Shown in pieces: positions 12,113 through 16,163 of a DNA stretch of 16,163 bases. Both the position numbers and the translations under genes were made by a program. The notes below the pieces were generated by a model. The model saw nothing but the letters and a program-made list of their open reading frames with translations. It was not told the origin of the DNA and did not search any database. How positions within the stretch are numbered: the first letter of the stretch is position 1; every line of letters begins with the position of its first letter. Source of the DNA: Pseudomonadota bacterium (GTDB lineage: Bacteria > Pseudomonadota > Alphaproteobacteria > Acetobacterales > Acetobacteraceae); NCBI GenBank assembly GCA_021780935.1, contig JAJXXT010000057.1:1-16163 (forward strand), in the 5' to 3' direction.

Positions 12113-12819
12113 CGGGCACCCCCCGAGCTGGCGTGCGCGGCCTCGACGGCGGCGGTCAGGCGCGCTTCCTGGGCCGCACAAGCCTTGCGCGCCGCTGCCG
12201 TGACGGCTGGAGTGCGAAGATCGGATGGCACCGTGCCCCATATCCACCCATGGGCCAAAGTGTCTCCGGGCAGCACGGCCGCCCATTCTGCCGCCCATAT
12301 GGCCCATTGCGCCGCGGACGACGCCGCCACCCATTCGTCGGCCTCCGTCATGATCTGCCTCGATGACTCGGAAGCCGCAACGGCGGCGCATTGCCGGGCC
12401 GTATCGACGGGATTGCGGTCGGACAGTCCAAAGCAGCGTCGCCCGTCGTCCCTCATGGTTCGATCGCTGGTCGTGAGATATTCCCGGATGACATCGGGCA
12501 TCCCCCACAGATGCGCGACATCGAGGGCGCATGCGCGCGCGAAGGCATGCAGCACATCAGAGCCGTCGATGCGCCACAAGATGGTCCGTTCGGTACAGAC
12601 CAGCTTGTCAGATTCCCGATTGATCTCACCGCCGCACTGGACGCGACAGATCGTCGCGCCGGGCGCATATCGCAGCGCGTCGATCAACCGCTCTGAGGCA
12701 TGGAGTCCGGATTGGCACATCCGCAGCGGTCCATCGTGCCGCAGCGTCTCGCCGTCAGGCGGCACGGGGCGCCCGTCCCGCAGCGTCGCCCCGACGAAGT
12801 GCCACGCCAGGACGCTCAC
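12109..12819 (-). CDS. DUF7666-type phage protein, 236 aa
   Basis: The first 110 residues follow a pattern common in phage early regions: WHFVGATLRDGRPVPPDGE, then RMCQSGLHASERLIDALRYAPG, a strand-rich segment with Cys, and ILWRIDGSDVLHAFARACAL followed by DVAHLW and PDVIREYL. I place it with DUF7666-like proteins from memory. The C-terminal half is Ala/Trp-rich (AAQWAIWAAEWAAVL) and resembles the degenerate A-A-W repeats that these proteins often carry, so a solenoid or coiled rod is likely. The GTG start is set by a 4-bp overlap with the upstream stop (GTGA). Function unknown. Confidence 0.65.
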   Translation of the reverse strand: MSVLAWHFVGATLRDGRPVPPDGETLRHDGPLRMCQSGLHASERLIDALRYAPGATICRVQCGGEINRESDKLVCTERTILWRIDGSDVLHAFARACALDVAHLWGMPDVIREYLTTSDRTMRDDGRRCFGLSDRNPVDTARQCAAVAASESSRQIMTEADEWVAASSAAQWAIWAAEWAAVLPGDTLAHGWIWGTVPSDLRTPAVTAAARKACAAQEARLTAAVEAAHASSGGAR

Positions 12820-13271
12820 CGGCGCCCCCCGCGCGACACTCCCAGCCGGGCGCCCTCGGCTGCCGTCAGCCTTTCGCCGGGTGCGAGCGCGATAGCGAAC
12901 GGCTCGCGGGTGGGGGGCTGCCGGGCCCCGCACCACGCCGCGACCAGCGCGGCCTCGGCGTCGGTCAGGGACGCGCCCTGTTCGGCCAGCATGGCGAGTG
13001 ACTCCGGCCCGAGCGGCTGCCGCGGCCGTTCGTCCCGCAGCCGGTCCGCCCAGCCCAGCAGGGCGAGCGCGAGAGCCGCGATCTCCGTCCGGAGGTAATC
13101 CGGCAGGGGGGCGAATTCGCCGGCGCGGTGCATGCCGGAGAGCTGGGAGGCGGCGCGCTCCAACTGGTCCGGCACCGACGGCCCGGTCTCGATCTCGCCG
13201 AGCAGCCGCGCCAGCCCCTCGGGGTAGCGCGGGCCGGTCGGTTCATCCTGGGCAGCGGTCAGGTGCAGCAT
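12816..13271 (-). CDS. First gene of the leftward operon, 151 aa, unknown function
   Basis: This gene is the first read leftward from the operator region. The ATG at 13271 has GGGAGA six nt upstream; an in-frame ATG at 13298 lies closer to the operators and lacks this. The protein is Leu/Ala/Arg-rich and helical (DQLERAASQL; TEIAALALALLGWADRLRD; ESLAMLAEQGASLTDAEAALVAAWCG). No HTH or catalytic motif is visible. As the first leftward gene it is in the position where phages often put an antiterminator or a recombination helper, but nothing in the sequence shows either. Confidence 0.55.
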   Translation of the reverse strand: MLHLTAAQDEPTGPRYPEGLARLLGEIETGPSVPDQLERAASQLSGMHRAGEFAPLPDYLRTEIAALALALLGWADRLRDERPRQPLGPESLAMLAEQGASLTDAEAALVAAWCGARQPPTREPFAIALAPGERLTAAEGARLGVSRGGRR

Positions 13272-13318
13272 CGGGGATCTCCCATCGGGCCGGGCCACCG
13301 CGGCCGGGCTGGCCAGAC

Positions 13319-13335
13319 TGTCGGATAGTCTGACA
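13319..13335. promoter_or_regulatory. Operator O1, 17-bp imperfect palindrome
   Basis: TGTCGGATAGTCTGACA, with the outer TGTC/GACA arms and the pattern TGTCRGRNNNYCYGACA shared with O2 and O3. It lies closest to the leftward operon and, on the minus strand, just downstream of a TTGCAT that could be a -35 box (13340-13345), so binding here would block leftward transcription. Confidence 0.75.
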
Positions 13336-13353
13336 CGGGATGCAAGCGGAAAA

Positions 13354-13370
13354 TGTCAGATCACCCGACA
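13354..13370. promoter_or_regulatory. Operator O2, core of a 31-bp inverted repeat
   Basis: TGTCAGATCACCCGACA fits the same consensus as O1 and O3. Its symmetry extends outward: the 11-base arms CGGAAAATGTC (13347-13357) and GACATTTTCCG (13367-13377) are exact reverse complements. It lies midway between O1 and O3, centre-to-centre 35 and 36 bp away, close to the spacing of about 3.5 helical turns. Confidence 0.8.
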
Positions 13371-13378
13371 TTTTCCGG

Positions 13379-13406
13379 TTGACATCGGGTGTCGGGGTGC
13401 CCGACA
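13379..13406 (+). promoter_or_regulatory. Probable rightward promoter with operator O3
   Basis: TTGACA at 13379-13384 is a consensus -35 box; no good -10 box is visible at the right spacing (13401-13407 reads CCGACAC), as is common in GC-rich hosts. O3, TGTCGGGGTGCCCGACA (13390-13406), fills the spacer and -10 region, so binding would shut this promoter. The likely start point falls at or near the ATG at 13415, which has no ribosome site, so the transcript may be leaderless. Confidence 0.55.
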
Positions 13407-13414
13407 CTCCCGGC

Positions 13415-13624
13415 ATGCGGGTCGAGACCATCATCGAGCGGGGCGGCGGCGCCTCAAAGTTGGCCCAACGCCTCGGCGTGTCGCGCCCCACCGTTTTGGG
13501 TTGGCGGGCGGCCGGCGCGATCCCGGGCCATCGCGTCGCGCAGATCAGCAAGGCGCTCGGCATCCGGGCCGATGATCTGTTGCCGCTCGTTCAGGAGCCA
13601 CGCCAGCGGGAGCCGGCGCCGTGA
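13415..13624 (+). CDS. Cro/YdaS-like HTH regulator, 69 aa
   Basis: The whole protein is one helix-turn-helix domain: IIERGGGASKLAQRLGVSRP (6-25), then TVLGWRAAGAIPGHRVAQIS and KALGIRADDLLPLV. The A-x-x-L-G-V-S-x-x-T-V-x-x-W core and the small size place it with Cro and YdaS-type phage regulators. It has no C-terminal dimerisation or RecA-responsive peptidase domain, so it is not a full CI-type repressor. It is read from the region holding three matching operators, which are its likely binding sites. No Shine-Dalgarno is seen before the ATG. The stop overlaps the next GTG (GTGA). In-frame starts upstream would place the protein across the operators and are less likely. Confidence 0.8.
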   Translation: MRVETIIERGGGASKLAQRLGVSRPTVLGWRAAGAIPGHRVAQISKALGIRADDLLPLVQEPRQREPAP

Positions 13625-13971
13625 CGCTATATCTCCCCGACAGCAAGATCGCGGCCCTCTACCAAGCGGGCGCTTCCGCTCCAGAACTTGCAGCGCAATA
13701 CCGATGCTCGGTCGGGACGATCTATAATCGCCTTCGGCATGCAGGCACTTCGATGCGGCCGAGAGGGCACGCCCCGGGAATCATCGTTAGCCCGCACGTG
13801 CCGCAGGTGCTGCGTTTGCGTCAGAGGGGCATGACATTCGCCGAGATCGGCCGCCGTCTCGGAATAACGCGCCAAGGCGCACACGATATGTTCCGCCGCC
13901 ACGCCCGACCAGCGAGCGGCGAGACCGTTCCGTCCCCCTCCCCCGAAAGGAAACTCGATGTCGCGTCCTAA
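13621..13971 (+). CDS. Double helix-turn-helix protein, 116 aa
   Basis: Two HTH units are visible: residues 8-41 (KIAALYQAGASAPELAAQYR, CSVGTIYNRLRHAG), of the resolvase/HTH_23 kind, and 62-94 (QVLRLRQRGMTFAEIGRRLG, ITRQGAHDMFRRHA), resembling sigma region 4-type HTH. They are joined by a basic-polar linker (TSMRPRGHAPGIIVSPHV). A Ser/Pro-rich tail follows. The GTG start overlaps the regulator stop (GTGA). Tandem HTHs suggest binding to an extended or asymmetric site. It could be a second regulator of the early region or a small terminase-like or excisionase-like DNA binder; its place directly after the Cro-like gene favours a regulator. Confidence 0.7.
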   Translation: MTLYLPDSKIAALYQAGASAPELAAQYRCSVGTIYNRLRHAGTSMRPRGHAPGIIVSPHVPQVLRLRQRGMTFAEIGRRLGITRQGAHDMFRRHARPASGETVPSPSPERKLDVAS

Positions 13972-14149
13972 GGAATTGCGGATCAGCGTTGCGGTAACGC
14001 TCCCGGCCGATGAGTTCGAGGCCGCCGATATCGTAGCGCAGTCGCGCCCGATCATCGATCAGCTGCACGAGGCGTTCCCGGGGGCCGCCATCAAGCACGA
14101 GATCACGAGACCCAGGGGGCCGCGCATCAGCGGTGCGCCCCCGGCCTGA
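13958..14149 (+). CDS. Small ORF, 63 aa, unknown function
   Basis: The ORF starts MSRPKELRISVAVTLPADEF and continues EAADIVAQSRPIIDQLHEAF, giving a plausible strand-helix pair, then a basic Pro/Gly/Arg tail. The ATG has AAAGGAAA upstream and overlaps the end of the double-HTH gene by 14 bp. The protein is unrecognised; the composition and ribosome site look real. Followed by a 190-nt stretch without a gene. Confidence 0.55.
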   Translation: MSRPKELRISVAVTLPADEFEAADIVAQSRPIIDQLHEAFPGAAIKHEITRPRGPRISGAPPA

Positions 14150-14150
14150 G

Positions 14151-14321
14151 ATTCGGCGCTGCCGAATGCCCTGCGCGCCGGCGGCTCGCGCGCGATGATC
14201 CCGCCCGTTGGCAAGATCGGGCGGGGGCGTTCCGCACAGGCACGGCGTGCGGGACGCGACGGACCCGGCCGGGGCTGCCACGGGCCGATGTTCTCCCCGG
14301 CGATCCGGGCGCCGGCCGGGT
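14151..14321 (+). ncRNA. Candidate structured RNA or leader upstream of the GapR-like gene
   Basis: No good ORF fills this gap between the 63-aa ORF and the GapR-like gene, but successive inverted repeats do. They are 14151-14157/14161-14167 (ATTCGGC arms), 14173-14178/14188-14193, 14200-14207/14218-14225 (8-bp arms), and 14227-14237/14247-14257 (11 pairs, one G-U). Last is a three-way junction with no unpaired bases at its centre: outer stem 14263-14270/14314-14321, then 14271-14274/14295-14298, then 14299-14302/14310-14313. The ribosome site GGAGG follows at 14331. It may be a phage small RNA or a leader that controls the downstream operon. In DNA this GC-rich some stems will arise by chance, so the call is tentative; a GATTC site overlaps the first arm. 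Confidence 0.4.
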
Positions 14322-14340
14322 CATCATCTTGGAGGAAACC

Positions 14341-14619
14341 ATGCTGGCCAATTCCGACCATGCCAGATTCCGAGACCGCCTCATCAGCCTCGAACAGGAG
14401 GCGCGAGACGGCGCATCCGCCCGCGCCGATCTCAGGGTCGAGATGAAGTCAGCCGGCCTGTCGAAGGCAGATATCGCGGGCATCAAGCTCGCGGTCCGGC
14501 GTCATTTCGAGACCAGCGAGCAGCGGGCCGAACGCGAGTCAGCCGAGGAAATCGCAACTGCGCTCGGGGAGTTTGCCTTCTCGCCGCTCGGCGCGGCTGC
14601 CATCGGGCGAGCCGCGTGA
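14341..14619 (+). CDS. GapR-like (DUF2312-type) protein, 92 aa
   Basis: The N-terminal half resembles the antiparallel coiled coil of GapR: RFRDRLISLEQEARDGASAR, then ADLRVEMKSAGLSKADIAGI and LAVRRHF (about 10-56), with the typical L-E-x-E start, a G in the E-x-K-x-x-G turn, and regularly spaced Arg. The C-terminal LGEFAFSPLGAAAIGRA resembles the LGDF-x-x-x-PLG-x-A-A end I recall from phage-encoded DUF2312 proteins. GapR is an alphaproteobacterial nucleoid protein that binds overtwisted DNA and aids replication. A strong TTGGAGGAAACC ribosome site precedes the ATG. The stop overlaps the nuclease ATG by one base (TGATG). The match is by pattern; the similarity is clear in the coiled coil but not residue-by-residue. 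Confidence 0.55.
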   Translation: MLANSDHARFRDRLISLEQEARDGASARADLRVEMKSAGLSKADIAGIKLAVRRHFETSEQRAERESAEEIATALGEFAFSPLGAAAIGRAA

Positions 14620-15236
14620 TGCCCACCGCCCCCGACCTGCTGGACGGATCGGCCGACCTCGACGAGCCGCCGGCGCGGCGATCGCGGGATGAGCCGGAGC
14701 ATCGGCTCTCCCATTGGTGCGGGGTGCTGCTCGGCCGCGTCCTGTTGGAGCCCTGCTGGTTCACCGCACAGGACACGGCGGGACGCGCGATCGGCGCGAG
14801 TTGGAGCGAGCAGGCCCAGAGCCGGATGCGCTGGCACGCCAAGCAAAAGTGGTACGGCGTGAAACCTGACCAACTTGACTGGCGGATTTTCCAAAAGCCG
14901 GTCTATGCCGAGATCGAACTCAAGTACGGCGAGGGGCGGCCGACCGCGGGGCAGGAGCGCACGATGCGGAGCCTGTTCGAGCGCGGTATTCCGACCGGCT
15001 GCGCCTGGACGGTTCGGGAGTTCTACGACCTGCTCGTCAAAGCAGGCTTCCAGCTGCACGCCAACGCGCCGAACATCGTGCGGGAGATCGCGGAGCGGTA
15101 CGCGGCCGCCGATCAGGCCGCGCGCATCAAGCAGAAGGCGCCACGCGCCGCAGCGCCGAAGAAGGCACGGCCGGTTAAGCCGTCCGCCACGGCGATCCGC
15201 CGCACCCACGCGGCGCGCGGCCGGGTGAAGTTCTGA
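14619..15236 (+). CDS. VRR-NUC-like PD-(D/E)XK endonuclease, 205 aa
   Basis: The core fits a VRR-NUC nuclease: YGVKPDQLDW (79-88, Asp84 or Asp87), PVYAEIELKYG (94-104, Glu100 and Lys102 as E-x-K), then RPTAGQERTMRSLFERGIPT (107-126) with the conserved Gln112, and AWTVREFYDLLVKAGFQLH (129-147). An N-terminal region of about 70 residues (with HRLSHWCGVLLGR) precedes the core and a basic Lys/Ala/Pro tail (RIKQKAPRAAAPKKARPVK) follows, probably for DNA binding. Known relatives include structure-specific nucleases such as FAN1-type and phage Holliday-junction-like enzymes. The start ATG is coupled to the GapR-like stop (TGATG). I infer a role in resolving or nicking branched DNA. Confidence 0.7.
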   Translation: MPTAPDLLDGSADLDEPPARRSRDEPEHRLSHWCGVLLGRVLLEPCWFTAQDTAGRAIGASWSEQAQSRMRWHAKQKWYGVKPDQLDWRIFQKPVYAEIELKYGEGRPTAGQERTMRSLFERGIPTGCAWTVREFYDLLVKAGFQLHANAPNIVREIAERYAAADQAARIKQKAPRAAAPKKARPVKPSATAIRRTHAARGRVKF

Positions 15237-15418
15237 TGCGGGTCCTGGGTCTCTGCTGGGCGGCCTGTGGGGTGCCCGATCTGGTGGCGATCGCGCCCGG
15301 GGAGGCCGGCACCCGCACGGCCGGCATCCTGCTGCGTCCGCCCGTGGGGCCATCGGCGTGGTGCGCGACGTGCTGGCCCTCGCGGCCGGCGGCTGCGGCC
15401 CGTGGTGATGCCCCGTGA
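15236..15418 (+). CDS. Small ORF, 60 aa, possibly frameshifted
   Basis: The start is coupled to the nuclease stop (TGATG) and the end overlaps the next GTG (GTGA). The first 36 residues (MRVLGLCWAACGVPDLVAIA, PGEAGTRTAGILLRPP) look protein-like, but the rest (VGPSAWCATCWPSRPAAAARG) looks like out-of-frame high-GC sequence. One extra G in the GGGG run at 15346-15349 would give a smoother continuation, VGAIGVVRDVLALAAGGCGPW, ending with TGA at 15406-15408. Whether this is a real truncation, a sequencing error or chance cannot be decided here. No family is recognised. Confidence 0.4.
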   Translation: MRVLGLCWAACGVPDLVAIAPGEAGTRTAGILLRPPVGPSAWCATCWPSRPAAAARGDAP

Positions 15419-15693
15419 CCCTCGTCCTCATCCTGCGCCGCGACCACACCGGCGTCCTGTCAATCGGCGCCGGGAGCCGGCCCGTTGAGTGGTGGGCAGT
15501 CGGTGAGGATGCGGTAGGGGCGACTGCCGAGGGAGCGCGCTTCGATCTCGTGGTGGACATCCGGGACCTGTTCCCCGAGCGTGCCGCCGCGCCCCGCTGG
15601 GGCGGCACCGGCACGGTGGATGGCCTCACCTACATGCTGGAGGGCGGCGCATCGCCAGAGGGGCTCCGGCTTGAAGGCACGGTGGCGCCGTGA
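15415..15693 (+). CDS. Small protein, 92 aa, unknown function
   Basis: The GTG start is coupled to the preceding ORF (GTGA). The protein has alternating hydrophobic strands (TLVLILRRDHTGVLSIGAGS; FDLVVDIRDLF) and a Gly-rich end (GGTGTVDGLTYMLEGGASPE; GLRLEGTVAP), reading as a small beta-rich domain. No motif is recognised. It is followed by 140 bases without a gene that hold several hairpins and a terminator. Confidence 0.5.
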   Translation: MTLVLILRRDHTGVLSIGAGSRPVEWWAVGEDAVGATAEGARFDLVVDIRDLFPERAAAPRWGGTGTVDGLTYMLEGGASPEGLRLEGTVAP

Positions 15694-15721
15694 GAGCGTG
15701 CGGCCCAGGATTTCCGAAATT

Positions 15722-15767
15722 GGCCCCGGCCGAGCCGGGCCCAGTCCGTGGCGGCCGGATAGCCGCC
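15722..15767 (+). other. Two hairpins in the gap before the terminator
   Basis: GGCCCCGGC and GCCGGGCCC (15722-15730/15734-15742, one mismatch, 3-nt loop) form one hairpin, and GGCGGC/GCCGCC (15750-15755/15762-15767) a second. An ATTTCCGAAAT palindrome lies at 15710-15720. They could be part of the 3' end of the operon transcript, a small RNA ending at the terminator, or protein sites for gcrA control. All are short and GC-rich. Confidence 0.3.
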
Positions 15768-15785
15768 GTCGTCCTCCCCTAACTG

Positions 15786-15820
15786 GCCGGGCCGCTCTTC
15801 GCCGGGCGGCCCGGCATTTT
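15786..15820 (+). terminator. Rho-independent terminator-like hairpin before the gcrA-like gene
   Basis: The arms GCCGGGCCGC (15786-15795) and GCGGCCCGGC (15806-15815) are exact reverse complements, with loop TCTTCGCCGG and an ATTTT tail. It should end the rightward operon. It stands only 18 nt before the gcrA-like ATG, so that gene must either depend on read-through, or be transcribed from a promoter inside or after the hairpin, or be attenuated by it. Confidence 0.7.
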
Positions 15821-15833
15821 CCCGAGGCGCAGA

Positions 15834-16163
15834 TGCCGAATCAGCCGGTCTGGAATGACGAAATGTGCGGCAGGCTCCGGGACCTGTGGGGCGAGGGGCT
15901 GGCCGCCGCGGAGATCGGCCGCCAGATGGGGATGTCGAAGAATGCCGTCATCGGTAGGGCGCACCGCCTTGGGCTGCCGCCGCGCCCCTCACCGCTGCCG
16001 ACCCGTAGGCTGATCCCCGAGACGCTGGCGAACGCCATGGGGCTGCGGGCCCGGGGCTGGTCGATACGCGATATCGCGGCCGCAACTGGGTTCAGCATCA
16101 AGACCATTCAGACCAGGGTCAAACGCGCGGAGTCGGCGGTTCGCGCGCCTGCCGCTCCTGCCG
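15834..16163 (+). CDS. gcrA: GcrA-like cell-cycle regulator, 5' part (110 codons seen)
   Basis: The N-terminus is the GcrA helix-turn-helix: WNDEMCGRLRDLWGEGLAAA, EIGRQMGMSKNAVIGRAHRL and GLPPRPSP (7-54), matching the family's LW-x-EG-x-SA-x-x-IA-x-x-LG-x-x-x-NAVIGK-x-HRL signature. A second HTH (LRARGWSIRDIAAATGFSIK, TIQTRVKRA; about 70-98) follows, where host GcrA has a linker and a sigma-70-binding C-terminal domain. The gene runs off the window end. Host GcrA binds methylated GANTC promoters and activates sigma-70 transcription in the alphaproteobacterial cell cycle. A short GAGG box precedes the ATG. The replacement of the C-terminal region suggests a phage-specific variant. Confidence 0.8.

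Noticed and set aside
13347..13377. 31-bp inverted repeat as a transcription terminator
   Set aside because: It has T-rich and A-rich flanks within the arms, but it lies between divergent genes and its core matches two other operator-like sites, so an operator fits better.
14200..14225. 8-bp GC hairpin as a terminator
   Set aside because: No T run follows it, and it is one of several adjoining stems in the same gap; I treated it as part of a candidate structured RNA.

Overview
The window looks like part of a temperate tailed-phage genome (prophage or free phage) from a high-GC alphaproteobacterium. The evidence is: a GcrA-type cell-cycle regulator and a GapR-like protein, both alphaproteobacterial families; GC-rich codon use; tightly overlapping small genes; a recombination module (RecT-like annealing protein, Cas4/AddB-like nuclease, Rad50-like ATPase, DEDDh exonuclease); and a divergent control region with three copies of a 17-bp palindrome. 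No integrase, terminase or structural gene is in view, so phage origin is an inference from gene content, and prophage versus free phage cannot be settled.

Layout. (1) 17-1999, plus strand: four genes joined by 4-bp overlaps: a small lipoprotein, a class-3-lipase-like hydrolase, a 44-residue single-span membrane protein and a papain-like cysteine-peptidase candidate. (2) 2008-13271, minus strand: one almost gapless leftward operon of about 24 genes. Its promoter-proximal part (13271 down to 10673) holds small unknown genes, a DUF7666-type protein and the Cas4/AddB-like nuclease. Its centre (10670 down to 7391) holds the recombination genes. Its distal part (7394 down to 2008) is a run of small accessory genes with lower GC, partial domains, paralogues and recurring start/stop junctions. 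(3) 13272-13414: control region with three operators and a TTGACA box. (4) 13415-16163, plus strand: Cro/YdaS-like regulator, double-HTH protein, small ORF, a 190-nt stem-loop-rich gap, GapR-like gene, VRR-NUC-like nuclease, two small ORFs, a terminator-like hairpin and the start of a gcrA-like gene cut by the window edge.

How it may work. The 69-residue Cro-like protein probably binds the three operators and sets the balance between the leftward recombination/accessory operon and its own rightward operon. The leftward operon would supply DNA end processing and strand annealing, plus host-takeover or counter-defence functions among its small genes. The rightward operon carries proteins resembling two host cell-cycle factors, GapR and GcrA, which suggests that this phage interferes with or taps into the host's methylation-linked cell-cycle programme.

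The most notable points are the GapR/GcrA pair, the tightly packed RNA-like fold at 14151-14321 including a three-way junction, the recurring 11-bp junctions and duplicated segments that point to cassette shuffling in the distal leftward operon, and the operator array. All functions are read from motifs by eye; no database search or folding program was run.
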